Shown here: positions 7,940 through 16,752 of the stretch, piece by piece
Layout of the letters: each line of letters opens with the position of its first letter
How positions within the stretch are numbered: position 1 is the first letter of the stretch
From: Candidatus Methylarchaceae archaeon HK02M2
GTDB lineage: Archaea > Thermoproteota > Nitrososphaeria > Nitrososphaerales > JACAEJ01
DNA length: 51,774 nucleotides
Direction of reading: 5' to 3'
Assembly (NCBI GenBank): GCA_024256165.1
Contig: JAKLZG010000025.1
Span: 1-51,774 of the forward strand
Made by a program: the position numbers and the translations under genes
Notes under the pieces: generated by a model
Databases searched by the model: none
What the model was told of the DNA's origin: nothing
The model's input: only the letters and a program-made list of their open reading frames with translations

Positions 7940-9274
7940 TCAGATAATTTTACCCAATAGATAAGTACTCTTCGCCTCGACTATTTCGACATTTAAAAAT
8001 TCACCAAATATGTTTTGCTCACTCTTTACAACTATAGGTTTATAAGCGAAATTTCTTCCTATCCATGTCCCATCCTTTTTTCCCTTCTCATCGATCAAGC
8101 ATTTACCAGACCAGCCCAACCATTTTAAATTTTTTTTGTAAGATATGTCTCTTACTATTTGAACTAATTGTTTACATCTTCTATTAACTAAACTGTAGTT
8201 CAACTGTTTAAATTTTGAAGCTTTTGTTCCAGGACGTGACCCAAACTTTGAGATATTTACTATATCGGGTCTAATCGTCTGAACGAACTTAATTGTTTCA
8301 TCAAAGTCTACAGTATCTTCTGTAGGAAAGCCGACGATTACATCAATTGATAGAGTCAGAGAAGGAAAATATTCCAGGAATTCGTCAATCATCTTGCTTA
8401 CAGTATTCGGGGAGTATCCTCTCTTCATAAGCCCCAATATTCTTAAACTTGCTGATTGTATAGGAATATGCAGAAATTTGTAGATTTTTTTATCAAGATA
8501 AGACTCGATCAAACCCCTCAATATTCCTTTTACATGTATGGGATTCATCATTCCGACTCTGACAAAGAAATCCTTATCAATTTTACATATTCCTCTAAGA
8601 ATATCTGGAAGTTCATACCCCTTAAAATTATAAACACCGTTGTCTTGAGAAGTGATCCATATCTCTTTACATCCTTTATCTATCAAACGATTAACTTCTT
8701 TCACTATCTCATAATCTGGATAACAGTAGACCGAACCTCTCGCTAATCTTGTACAACAATAAGTGCATGCCATAGTGCAGCCCTCAGATATCTGAATGAT
8801 ACCTATTATTGGGTTGATAAGATGTTTTGGTAATGAGGGTTTAATTGGAGGTTCATCTGAGAAGACTACTATATTTCGTTCTTGATCGATTTTTTCCAAT
8901 ATATCAACGATTAGATGAATAGATCTTGGATCCAATATCGCCGAAAAACTTGGAACAGTATTTACGATCCTTTTAAAATTTATTTTTGGCAGGCAACCAG
9001 ATATAATCAACTTTTTATTTAATGAAGCGAGTTGCTTTAAAGTTGAGATAACTCTATCTTCTGTGGGTTGCTTTACCCCACAAGTATTTACTAAGACATA
9101 TTCTGCCTTTTCCATTTCCGTTAAAGAGTAACCTGCTTTTCTAAGAAGCCCAATCATAATTTCTGTATCAGACTTATTCGCAGGGCAACCGAAGGTTTTT
9201 ATAAAGAAATTTTTACTGAATGGAGATGATTCTTTTAATTCTTGGACTGCCTCTTCTGAAATTTCCTCATTCAT
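7940..9274 (-). CDS. tRNA t6A37 methylthiotransferase (e-MtaB/CDKAL1-like radical SAM)
   Basis: The protein adds a methylthio group to t6A37 of ANN-decoding tRNAs. The 444 residues show the three parts of the family. The N-terminal cluster domain has Cys30, Cys65 and Cys94 (KTFGCPANKSDTE, NTCGVK, SGCLPK). The radical SAM core has CxxxCxxC at Cys166, Cys170 and Cys173 (EGCTMACTYC). The C-terminal region of about 60 residues fits a TRAM RNA-binding domain. VGFPTEDTVDFDET and SKFGSRPGTKA are typical family sequences. The archaeal form is usually of the CDKAL1 type rather than MiaB. The start is the ATG at 9274. Confidence 0.92.
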   Translation of the reverse strand: MNEEISEEAVQELKESSPFSKNFFIKTFGCPANKSDTEIMIGLLRKAGYSLTEMEKAEYVLVNTCGVKQPTEDRVISTLKQLASLNKKLIISGCLPKINFKRIVNTVPSFSAILDPRSIHLIVDILEKIDQERNIVVFSDEPPIKPSLPKHLINPIIGIIQISEGCTMACTYCCTRLARGSVYCYPDYEIVKEVNRLIDKGCKEIWITSQDNGVYNFKGYELPDILRGICKIDKDFFVRVGMMNPIHVKGILRGLIESYLDKKIYKFLHIPIQSASLRILGLMKRGYSPNTVSKMIDEFLEYFPSLTLSIDVIVGFPTEDTVDFDETIKFVQTIRPDIVNISKFGSRPGTKASKFKQLNYSLVNRRCKQLVQIVRDISYKKNLKWLGWSGKCLIDEKGKKDGTWIGRNFAYKPIVVKSEQNIFGEFLNVEIVEAKSTYLLGKII

Positions 9275-9409
9275 CTAGAATAAATCTCATTAAAAGATAT
9301 TGAAAAGCCTTTTAAATATTTTTAAGAGTATCCATTAACTTATAGTAACTTAATAGACTGGGAGAACATTTTAACCTTTCAATTTTAAATGGTTAAGACA
9401 ATTTGTCTG

Positions 9410-9430
9410 ATGGTTTAATATTTTAACCAT
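9410..9430. repeat. Inverted repeat upstream of the FtsZ-like gene
   Basis: ATGGTT and AACCAT face each other across 9 A/T bases, 20-40 nt before the FtsZ-like start. A further ATGGTTAA at 9389 and a GACA-ATT-TGTC hairpin at 9397-9407 lie just upstream. The cluster could be an operator overlapping the promoter; this is inferred from position only. Confidence 0.3.
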
Positions 9431-9449
9431 ACTAAAATTAATTTGAAAG

Positions 9450-10547
9450 TTGACTAAGGGATGGTGTGCGATCAATTTGAAATTTACTCGCTCTTATTCG
9501 TTATTAAAATCGGTAAAAGGTTGTTCAAATGGGTCAGGGATAGTTGCTTTAGGAATAGGAAGCGCTGGCTGCTGCATTCTTTCCCATCTTCATCGTTCTA
9601 CCATCCCCTTTGAAAAATTTGTATACGTAAGCTCAGATGAACAAGACTTATGCTATTCTCCCATAGGAGAGAAAATGCTAATTTCAAAAGATTCTAACTC
9701 AATAAGATTGCCTTTAGCGATCAGAGGCATGGCAATGGATTATATCGAACAAATAAAAAACATATTAGTTGGCTTCAAGTATGTATTCATCATATCAGGC
9801 TTAGGTGGTAATGTAGGATCAGGGTTATCCCCTTTTTTTGCAAAAATAGCCAAAGATATAGAGGCAACAGTGGTTAGTATAGTAGCCATGCCATTTAAGT
9901 TTGAGAAGCATAAGCACTTCTACGCGGGGTTAGCTCTGAGACAAATGAGGAAATTATCGGATGCAGTGATAATCATCGACAATGAATCTTTACGAGAAAA
10001 AGTTCCAAAAAAGTCTATGTTAGATGTGTTTACGTTCATTAATAAAAAGATTTCAACTGCCTTCAATAAACTCATAAATCCTCCAAAAGTGGGAGAGGTA
10101 GGCATTGGTTTGAATAAGTTCATAAATATTATCAAAGAAGAAGGTTATGCTATTTTAAGTGTTTATGAATCGTTCGTAGAAACAGGAGAGTGTGTTTCAA
10201 GAGCAGCTCAATCGGTAAGTCAGATTGCTGAACCAAACCAATCAAGCAGGGCTATTCTATATCTTATGGGCGACAAAAAAATATCCACAGAAGAGACATC
10301 TACTTCGATAAGTTCTTTGGGATCGTTCTTCGGAAATGATTCTATTGAGATACAATATGGAATAAGCGAGAGTAGTGGACATGGGTCAACAGCGATCTTA
10401 TTAGCTTCAGGTTTAAGAAATACAAAGTTCGATGATTACGATCCCATCGCTAATATTCTTTATAATCTAGAAAGAGACGATGATTTAGATACCAGTATAA
10501 ATGTCAAATTACCAAACATATATAATCTAAATGAATGCCCTACTTAG
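9450..10547 (+). CDS. Divergent FtsZ/tubulin-family protein
   Basis: The 365-residue protein has a tubulin/FtsZ-type N-terminal nucleotide fold. A phosphate-loop-like start, GIVALGIGSAGCCIL, begins near residue 30. The segment ISGLGGNVGSGLSPFFAKIAK follows, where FtsZ has GGGTGTG, and then VAMPFKFEKHKHFYAG, which matches FtsZ's PF.FEG region. The signature loop is altered and the C-terminal half is weakly conserved, so GTPase activity and polymerisation are uncertain. Thaumarchaeal FtsZ-like proteins are also known to be divergent. It could be a division-related or shape-related paralogue. The start used is TTG at 9450; a TTG at 9477 is possible. It is a lone gene. Confidence 0.75.
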   Translation: MTKGWCAINLKFTRSYSLLKSVKGCSNGSGIVALGIGSAGCCILSHLHRSTIPFEKFVYVSSDEQDLCYSPIGEKMLISKDSNSIRLPLAIRGMAMDYIEQIKNILVGFKYVFIISGLGGNVGSGLSPFFAKIAKDIEATVVSIVAMPFKFEKHKHFYAGLALRQMRKLSDAVIIIDNESLREKVPKKSMLDVFTFINKKISTAFNKLINPPKVGEVGIGLNKFINIIKEEGYAILSVYESFVETGECVSRAAQSVSQIAEPNQSSRAILYLMGDKKISTEETSTSISSLGSFFGNDSIEIQYGISESSGHGSTAILLASGLRNTKFDDYDPIANILYNLERDDDLDTSINVKLPNIYNLNECPT

Positions 10548-10603
10548 TTCACAAATTAACTTAACTAGCAATATCGTTTACTTAATCGAATTTAACTCAG
10601 AAT

Positions 10604-11233
10604 TCACAATTTAGATTTTGTTAAACGTAATAGATTTAATTTCACTTTATTCATGATAGAAGTAGGTTTACCGTAAACCCTTCCTTTACCTTTAATTATA
10701 GATCTTATCGCATCATTAAAGTCAGAACCTTCAACTTCTACAAAAGCATCTCCAACTGTTAATGGCATATGTGAATCACTGCCTGCTGTCACAGGAAGAC
10801 CTAGCATCTTTGCATAAGCCCTTGACTGCCTATAGTTGAATTTGAACAGTAGAACTGAAGCATTTAAAACTTCAATTGCATCAATTTTCATCGATCTCCT
10901 TGGTATTTTTCCATGATGTATATCGAAGGGATGGGCAAGTACACTTATGCCCCCAGTTTCATGTATGGCATCGATTGGGTTTTCTCTCATAAATTTTATG
11001 TTCAGGGTATCTTGAATATCAATTCCTAAGACATGTCCATAAATGGTATTAATTTCGATTCCAGGGATGAACTTTACAGAATTGATAACTTCAGGTCTAC
11101 TAAGGGTAACCCTCCCATGATCTGTGACAACAACTACATCTATACCTTTGAACCTTGCCCATTTACTAATTTCAAACAAATTACCAAATGCATCATGGGA
11201 CCATTCTGTGTGAACATGGAAATCTATTTTCAT
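10604..11233 (-). CDS. PHP-domain metal-dependent hydrolase
   Basis: The 209-residue protein has the PHP motifs: MKIDFHVHTEWSHDAFG at the N-terminus (HxH plus His/Asp), VVVVTDHGRV, FIPGIEINTIYGHVLG, VLAHPFDIHHG and the C-terminal AGSDSHMPLTVG. These provide the ligands for a trinuclear metal site. Stand-alone archaeal PHP proteins are phosphoesterases of mostly unknown substrate, some related to RNase P protein Rpp30 or histidinol phosphatase. Length and motifs fit a small phosphoesterase. The start is ATG at 11233. Substrate unknown. Confidence 0.88.
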   Translation of the reverse strand: MKIDFHVHTEWSHDAFGNLFEISKWARFKGIDVVVVTDHGRVTLSRPEVINSVKFIPGIEINTIYGHVLGIDIQDTLNIKFMRENPIDAIHETGGISVLAHPFDIHHGKIPRRSMKIDAIEVLNASVLLFKFNYRQSRAYAKMLGLPVTAGSDSHMPLTVGDAFVEVEGSDFNDAIRSIIKGKGRVYGKPTSIMNKVKLNLLRLTKSKL

Positions 11234-11379
11234 TTAGATCACTAATATTATAAATGAGCCATTTCAATCAAATAAGTAAGATTATTTTGCAAGTTTAATT
11301 TATATACATATTCAAAAATTTTTTATGATATCCATTTATATTAAGTTAATTAAATCTATCTTGGAGATAGCAAAACCGA

Positions 11380-12621
11380 ATGAAGGGCATATTATATATA
11401 TGTGAAGTCGGGTCGATAGTTTTAGATGAGAATCTTGAGATCGTTTCGACCTGGAAATATCCAAAAAGCGCTCAAATAGATAGTTATGAGAAGCTAAAAA
11501 GAGGGGAGTTGCCCTCGGGACTAATGGACTTATTGAATTCTATAAAAAATATCGATGCTCTAATTGTAGTAGAAAGCGAATTAGGAAGATCATTGAGTAA
11601 AGAAGGTTTTCAAATAGAAGATGCATCTAACGAACTTATAGATGAACTCATGTTCAAGAAGATTAGTTTAATGGTAAAATCGGGATTAGCTAGCTCTAAA
11701 GATGATGCAAAGGATAAAATCAGGAATTTTGCGATTGCATTATCTGAATTTAAATTACGAAAAGTTTCAGCAAAGCCCGATCTCCACATAATAGAAGCTA
11801 TACAAGCATTAGATGAGATAGATAAAACAAAGAACACATTATTCTCTAGAGTAAAGGAGTGGTATGGTTTACACTTCCCCGAGCTTATTTCATTTTTTGA
11901 AAACTCCACGGCATATGTAAAAGTAATCAGTAAATTTGGTGGTAGGGAGAATATTAAAAAAGAAGAGCTTGTAAAGTTGGGATTTTCTATAGAGAAAGCA
12001 GAGTCCATATCGATCTCAGCTGAAATTTCTAAGGGAGGAGAAATCCGTAAAGAGGAATTGAAGAGGATTTCAGATGTAGCTAAGGAAGTGATAAGACTAG
12101 ATTCGCTAAAGGATAAGTTTACAAGTTATATTGAAAAAAACATGGGTAATGTAGCACCTAACATAACAGCTGTAGTAGGTGCAAATATAGGTGCTAGACT
12201 GATAGCAAAAATCGGAGGTTTAAAGAAATTAGCCATGCTTCCTGCTAGCACAATACAAGTGCTTGGTGCTGAGAAGGCGCTCTTTAGGGCTTTGCGCACT
12301 AATACAAGACCTCCAAAACATGGTATCATATTTCAACATAAAGCTATTCATTCAGCTCCAAAATGGCAGAGAGGCAAGATTGCCCGCTCAATAGCAACAA
12401 AGATAGCTATCGCAGCAAGAATAGATGCTTTCAGAGGCAGAGTAGACAAGGGTATAGAAGAAAGACTGCAGATCAGGTTAGATGAGATAGAAAGGAAATA
12501 TCGTGAGCCGCCAAAAAAGAAAGTGAGAGAGATTCCCGAACAATTAAAGAAAAAAACGAGAAGGAAGAAGACTAGAAAAGAAAAGAAAAGAAGAGGGAAG
12601 AAAGGTGGAAAGAGAGAATAG
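11380..12621 (+). CDS. nop5: C/D box RNP core protein Nop5 (Nop56/58)
   Basis: Nop5 is the scaffold of archaeal C/D box RNPs, linking L7Ae and guide RNA to fibrillarin. The 413 residues comprise an N-terminal fibrillarin-binding domain, a long helical coiled-coil region (about 130-250), the Nop domain with GANIGARLIAKIGGLKKLA and LGAEKALFRAL, then PKHGIIFQHKAIHSAP and KIARSIATKIAIAARIDAF, and a highly basic tail of about 30 residues rich in K and R. Its last 17 nt overlap the fibrillarin gene, a conserved archaeal pair. The start is the ATG at 11380. Confidence 0.97.
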   Translation: MKGILYICEVGSIVLDENLEIVSTWKYPKSAQIDSYEKLKRGELPSGLMDLLNSIKNIDALIVVESELGRSLSKEGFQIEDASNELIDELMFKKISLMVKSGLASSKDDAKDKIRNFAIALSEFKLRKVSAKPDLHIIEAIQALDEIDKTKNTLFSRVKEWYGLHFPELISFFENSTAYVKVISKFGGRENIKKEELVKLGFSIEKAESISISAEISKGGEIRKEELKRISDVAKEVIRLDSLKDKFTSYIEKNMGNVAPNITAVVGANIGARLIAKIGGLKKLAMLPASTIQVLGAEKALFRALRTNTRPPKHGIIFQHKAIHSAPKWQRGKIARSIATKIAIAARIDAFRGRVDKGIEERLQIRLDEIERKYREPPKKKVREIPEQLKKKTRRKKTRKEKKRRGKKGGKRE

Positions 12622-13285
12622 AATAGATAGTGTTCATTGGTTGATAATAAATGGTGAAAAGAGAATAGCCACGGTCAATCTATTTCCAGGGGTGCAAGTT
12701 TATAATGAAAAGCTCATAGTTAAAGAGGATATTGAATATAGATTATGGGACCCATTTAGGAGTAAACTAGCAGCTTCGATAATAAAAGGACTCAAGACTC
12801 TACCCTTTCAAGAAGGTAGCAAAGTTCTTTACCTAGGTGCATCAACGGGAACTACTGCTAGCCATATCTCCGATATATTAGGAGAGAATGGTGTTATTTT
12901 TTGTGTAGAGATCTCTCCAAGGGTGGCAAGGGATTTATTAGACAAATGTGTGAAATATCGTAAAAATATGATACCTATAATCGAAGATGCGAGAAAATAT
13001 GGTAACTATTATTCGTTATTTGGAAATATTGATGTGGTATATTGTGATATCGCCCAGCCAGATCAGACAGACATAGCCATATCAAATTGTAAGCATTTTT
13101 TAAAGAAAGGAGGTGACCTTCTTTTAGTAATCAAATCAAGAAGCATAAATGTGATTAAAAAGCCTTCTCAAGTTTTCAAAGAAGAGGAAAAAAAGTTGAG
13201 AAGAGCAGGATTTAAAGTAAAACAAATTATTCCTTTAGATCCCTTCGATAAAGACCACATACTCATACATACTATGTTTGTATGA
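12605..13285 (+). CDS. flpA: Fibrillarin-like rRNA/tRNA 2'-O-methyltransferase
   Basis: FlpA transfers methyl groups to the ribose 2'-OH at sites chosen by C/D guide RNAs. The 226-residue protein has the N-terminal sheet ending EDIEYRLWDPFRSKLAA, the SAM site VLYLGASTGTTASHISD, VFCVE-type EISPRVARDL, DVVYCDIAQPDQ and LLLVIKSRSI. These are the expected positions of the K-D-K-H catalytic set, ending DKDHILIH. It starts with GTG at 12605 inside the end of nop5, indicating translational coupling. Confidence 0.97.
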   Translation: MERENRIDSVHWLIINGEKRIATVNLFPGVQVYNEKLIVKEDIEYRLWDPFRSKLAASIIKGLKTLPFQEGSKVLYLGASTGTTASHISDILGENGVIFCVEISPRVARDLLDKCVKYRKNMIPIIEDARKYGNYYSLFGNIDVVYCDIAQPDQTDIAISNCKHFLKKGGDLLLVIKSRSINVIKKPSQVFKEEEKKLRRAGFKVKQIIPLDPFDKDHILIHTMFV

Positions 13286-13366
13286 ATCATCAAATTACTA
13301 TTTAATTCAAATTATTAAACTATATTAGATGCATTTTAATTTACGATTTCTGTCATCTTCCGCCTT

Positions 13367-13477
13367 CTATTCCGTCGGTTGTGGTGCCTCTTCTCTTGCT
13401 CCAAAGACTAATCGTTGTATGAAAATTATTACATAACCAGTAATTGTTATGCGATAGGTGAGCATGAGGAACTGCAT
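13367..13477 (-). CDS. Possible 36-residue single-span membrane protein
   Basis: The frame starts at an ATG at 13477 and ends with TAG at 13367. It encodes MQFLMLTYRITITGYVIIFI, then QRLVFGAREEAPQPTE. This has one hydrophobic helix followed by a charged, proline-containing tail, as in genuine small membrane proteins. It fills part of the gap between fibrillarin and the GYD gene, and this stretch is less A/T-rich than other gaps nearby. No ribosome binding site is evident. I do not recognise the family; chance is possible. Confidence 0.35.
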   Translation of the reverse strand: MQFLMLTYRITITGYVIIFIQRLVFGAREEAPQPTE

Positions 13478-13536
13478 TTTTCTAGTTTCATAATCATTAT
13501 AAGTTAGATCATTTACAATAGATTCTGGAGATAGAT

Positions 13537-13800
13537 ATGTTCTTTATTGCTCTCATGAAGATGAAGACTAAGATAACGCCGGCTTTCATAGAAGCTACAC
13601 AGAAGTCTTGTAAAAGCCCTCCTCCAGGTATAAAGTATCATAGTGTGTTCAGCACTCTAGGTCAATATGACTTCGTCATAACCTTTGAAGCACCCAACGA
13701 AAAGGAAGCCATGAAATGGGCTGTACCCTGGGCTGAGTTCTGTGAAACTCAAACCATGGCTGCGGTGCCATATGAAGAGACACTGAAACTCCTAAAATAA
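13537..13800 (+). CDS. GYD-domain small protein
   Basis: The 87-residue protein MFFIALMKMKTKITPAFIEA... has the ferredoxin-like alpha-beta pattern of the GYD family, with LGQYDFVITFEAPNEKEAMKWA in its middle matching the family core. Such proteins are widespread, small and cytoplasmic, with no assigned reaction. The start is the ATG at 13537, and a T-run just after the stop (13809-13815) could end transcription. It is not clearly in an operon. Family membership is likely, function unknown. Confidence 0.75.
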   Translation: MFFIALMKMKTKITPAFIEATQKSCKSPPPGIKYHSVFSTLGQYDFVITFEAPNEKEAMKWAVPWAEFCETQTMAAVPYEETLKLLK

Positions 13801-13808
13801 ACTCTCCC

Positions 13809-13815
13809 TTTTTTT
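13809..13815 (+). terminator. T-run after the GYD gene
   Basis: Seven or more consecutive T bases begin about 9 nt after the GYD stop codon. Archaeal RNA polymerase commonly terminates at such U-rich tracts without a hairpin. The site also separates this gene from the convergent rnhB gene. Confidence 0.4.
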
Positions 13816-13918
13816 ATGTTTAAAGTTATTAGAGTAAAATAAAAAAATCTAAAGAATCAATCATAGTTATATGTCATCTCAATATCTTTGTTAATTAGTG
13901 GATTATTGGTTAACTTAA

Positions 13919-14578
13919 CTATCTATTAAGAAGCTTCCTTATAGTTTTCCATGATCTTCTGGCAAATGGAGGTGGATCTCTATACTCTTTTAACCAATTT
14001 TTTAAAAAATCCTGAGTTTGATGATCAGATGGATAGCCGCTACCAATGGATCCAAACTTTTCAGCCAATTCGGATATATCATGATCTCGGTTCACTTTTG
14101 CTATAATAGAGGCAGCAGATACTATAGGGAAAATTCTATCAGCATTATGAACTGAAACTAAATCTATCTTCTTTTTTAAATATTTTAAAATATTTTGCTT
14201 AAATCTCTCAACATTTACATCGGATGCATCAACATATGCGATATCAGCATCTAATGATTGTATTACCTTTGCCATAGAGATAGCCTCAAGATAATTTAAC
14301 TTCTTATACTTCTTACCTTTCAAAACATACATATCTATTTGCTCAGGAGTAAGTTTGATTAAAGAAACATCATCAACTACATCTATGATCTGATAGTAGA
14401 GTTTGGCTCTTTTATATGAGGATAACAACTTGGAGTCTTTTACGCCTATCTCGATCAATTGTTTCAAGTCATTCTTGTCTATGCACACCCCCGCAATAAC
14501 TAAAGGGCCTAAGACAGAGCCCCTACCTGAATCATCTACACCAGCTATCTTACATGTTTTTATTTGCATTGAATTCAC
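13919..14578 (-). CDS. rnhB: Ribonuclease HII
   Basis: RNase HII removes RNA from RNA/DNA hybrids and ribonucleotides from DNA. The 219 residues start their core with AGVDDSGRGSVLGPLVIAGV, then KDSKLL, IAYVDASDVN, VSAASIIAKVNRDHDI, GSGYPSDHQT and the aromatic tail. The usual first motif is DEAGRG; here residues 15-16 are Asp-Asp, so the second catalytic acid is Asp instead of Glu. The GRG and SAASI/AKV motifs needed for ribonucleotide recognition are intact. Its first 29 nt overlap the end of the upstream THEP1 gene, so the two are probably co-transcribed. Confidence 0.94.
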   Translation of the reverse strand: MNSMQIKTCKIAGVDDSGRGSVLGPLVIAGVCIDKNDLKQLIEIGVKDSKLLSSYKRAKLYYQIIDVVDDVSLIKLTPEQIDMYVLKGKKYKKLNYLEAISMAKVIQSLDADIAYVDASDVNVERFKQNILKYLKKKIDLVSVHNADRIFPIVSAASIIAKVNRDHDISELAEKFGSIGSGYPSDHQTQDFLKNWLKEYRDPPPFARRSWKTIRKLLNR

Positions 14579-15134
14579 TTCTGATCATTGATAATATTCT
14601 TTCAGCCAATATTTCAGGTAGTTTCGCTCTATTCTCTAATGTAACTTCTATCACTTCAACAAAAGGTTCTGACTTTAATTCTTGGATAAATGGCTCATTA
14701 AAACGCTTATGTATTACACCAAAAATGGGTTTTCCACTTTGTATTATAGTTTTAACGGCACGTCTGAAGTCAGGGCTAAAAAGCTCCATAGGTCCTATCT
14801 CGTCGCATACAATTACATCACAGAAATCGATAGCATTTAACAGCCCTTCAACTCCTATTTCAACCAAATCTATAAGATTCACTCGGTATTTACCAAGCTT
14901 AGGTCCTGTTTTGGACTTTATAGAAGCCAATAATCCTTTTCTTCCTGATGCAACATCGATTATTTCGAAGCCTGTTCTTTCTCCTTTAATTCTAACCTCT
15001 CTACTCAACATGCCACCTATCGCATATCCATTCACCCTTATGATATGGATTGTCTTCATAAGAACTGTTGTTTTGCCAATTCCTGGCTTACCTGTTATGA
15101 GCCAAACTTTTGTGTTTTGTTTCGAATTTTTCAT
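14550..15134 (-). CDS. THEP1-family nucleoside-triphosphatase
   Basis: The 194-residue P-loop protein carries Walker A in WLITGKPGIGKTTVLMKTI and Walker B in DVIVCDEIGPMELFS. Further THEP1 features are GGMLSREVRIKGERTGFEIIDV and the C-terminal GVIHKR. Archaeal and human members hydrolyse NTPs in vitro; the cellular role is unclear. The start is ATG at 15134. It is followed by rnhB with a 29-nt overlap, which suggests a link with nucleic acid or nucleotide clean-up, though this is only context. Confidence 0.9.
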   Translation of the reverse strand: MKNSKQNTKVWLITGKPGIGKTTVLMKTIHIIRVNGYAIGGMLSREVRIKGERTGFEIIDVASGRKGLLASIKSKTGPKLGKYRVNLIDLVEIGVEGLLNAIDFCDVIVCDEIGPMELFSPDFRRAVKTIIQSGKPIFGVIHKRFNEPFIQELKSEPFVEVIEVTLENRAKLPEILAERILSMIRSEFNANKNM

Positions 15135-15452
15135 ATAGAAATTACTATATTTTTAAATATAATTTAAGTTAATATGTTAAGTAACTCTAAAGAATGAACC
15201 AATACCTTTATTTTCTTAGGACTATTGTAAAATGCCTCAGCAATCAGATAATTAGTAAAAGATACAGAGCATAAAATTTCTAAACTATTTCGATGAGAAT
15301 AAAGGACTCAAAGAAGACCCTATCGAATAATGAATCATATATAAAGAATGTTTTCAAAGCATATTATAAAAATAAAAAATATTTCTCTTTGAGAAGTATT
15401 TAACATAAACATAGGTATAAATTATACTCTGGATTCTATTAAGTTAAAATAA
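15135..15452. other. Divergent intergenic stretch, no gene seen
   Basis: About 318 nt separate the THEP1 gene (minus) from trm1 (plus), so both promoters should lie here. It is strongly A/T-rich, with TATA-like runs near both ends. I searched both strands for C/D boxes, tRNA arms and short coding frames and found none convincing. Confidence 0.5.
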
Positions 15453-16652
15453 GTGTTTTATTATGGTTTTTCTTCTGGAGTGAAGTTTTTGTGTATTTTC
15501 GATCAATCAGTTAAGATATTAGAAGGCAAGACTCTCCTTTTAGTGCCAAAAGTTAATGTCGAATCTAAGTTCTTACATAAGATGCCTGCATTTTATAACA
15601 CTCATGCAAAGTTAAATAGAGATTTATCAGTGATCATCTACAGAGGCTTAACAAGAAAGTTTTCAAAGTATATTAAAATGGCAGATTCGTTGGCAAGTTT
15701 AGGAGCTAGGGGAATCAGAGTAGCTTTTGAAGCCCCTGAAGTTGATAAAGTTTTCATAAACGATCTCAACCCCATAGCTATAGAATATGCAAAAGCATCT
15801 GCCAAGATTAATGGTATATATGACAAATGTTCATTTTCTGTATTGGATGCATGCCATTTTTTAATAAAACACTCCGCTCCTAAAGAAAGATTCGAAATAG
15901 TAGATATCGATCCCTTCGGTTCTCCTGCTCCCTTTTTAGATTGTTCTATAAGGGCAGTTCGAGATGGAGGTATGGTTTCCATAACCGCAACAGATACAGC
16001 TGTATTATGTGGCATGTACCCAAAAGTTGCTGCTAGAAAGTACTTCGGCTATTCACTTAGAACAGAGTATTGCCATGAGATAGGAATCAGGCTATTATTA
16101 GGTGCATTAGCACATTCAGCCATGAGGTTGAATATAGGTATCCATCCTGTTTTTTCGCATAGCACAAGGCATTATCTTCGCATCTATGTTCTCTTATCTT
16201 CAGGTGCAAGTTATGCCGATAAATCAATGGAAAGTCTAGGATACATACTTCATTGTTTTAATTGTGGGAATAGAAGGGCAGACTTAACTTTTCGTGATAA
16301 CTGTGAAGAATGTGGAAAGAAAATAAAAATTGCTGGACCACTCTGGTTAAAAGATATTCATGATCATAAGTTCTTATCGGATTTATTAAATTTGGGCCTT
16401 GATCTAAATACAAGGTATACAAACATGATTAAGATGGCCATAGATGAGACAAAAATGCCTCCTACATATTATATATCTGATAAAATATCTGATACTCTAC
16501 AAGTTATCACACCAAGCTTAAATAAAATAATTGACTCAATAAAAGCTAGGGGTTTCAAAGCAACAAGAACTGTTATCAATCCTAAAGGTATTAAGACAGA
16601 TGCACCATCGTCATTAGTTGTAGAAGAAATTAGAAAGTTATCAGGTAGATAG
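15453..16652 (+). CDS. trm1: tRNA (guanine26-N2)-dimethyltransferase Trm1
   Basis: Trm1 makes m2,2G26 in tRNAs using SAM. The 399-residue protein shows MADSLASLGARGIRVAFEAP, NDLNPIAIEYAKASAKIN and DIDPFGSPAPFLDCSIRAVR, followed by GGMVSITATDTAVLCG and ARKYFGYSLRTEYCHEIGIRLLLG. A four-cysteine zinc motif, CFNCGNRR...NCEECGKK, lies near residues 268-290. The C-terminal winged-helix region ends TRTVINPKGIKTDAPSSLV. Length is typical. The first codons FYYGFSSGVKFL are not strongly conserved, so the exact start is uncertain. Confidence 0.95.
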   Translation: MFYYGFSSGVKFLCIFDQSVKILEGKTLLLVPKVNVESKFLHKMPAFYNTHAKLNRDLSVIIYRGLTRKFSKYIKMADSLASLGARGIRVAFEAPEVDKVFINDLNPIAIEYAKASAKINGIYDKCSFSVLDACHFLIKHSAPKERFEIVDIDPFGSPAPFLDCSIRAVRDGGMVSITATDTAVLCGMYPKVAARKYFGYSLRTEYCHEIGIRLLLGALAHSAMRLNIGIHPVFSHSTRHYLRIYVLLSSGASYADKSMESLGYILHCFNCGNRRADLTFRDNCEECGKKIKIAGPLWLKDIHDHKFLSDLLNLGLDLNTRYTNMIKMAIDETKMPPTYYISDKISDTLQVITPSLNKIIDSIKARGFKATRTVINPKGIKTDAPSSLVVEEIRKLSGR

Positions 16653-16752
16653 TAACTTATTTAACATAAAAGAAACTACGAACGATTAAAGTTTAATAAT
16701 GATACATAATAGGGTTGAACACAAAGTCAAGTTCTTTGTAGTTATAGACCTA

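Noticed and set aside
7881-7961. A short plus-strand frame of about 22 codons near 7892
   Set aside because: It is too short, has no ribosome binding site, and runs into the opposite-strand methylthiotransferase gene.
14554-15138. A 194-codon plus-strand frame opposite the THEP1 gene
   Set aside because: It is the mirror of the P-loop gene, has no domain or start signal of its own, and low-complexity serine/isoleucine content typical of antisense frames.
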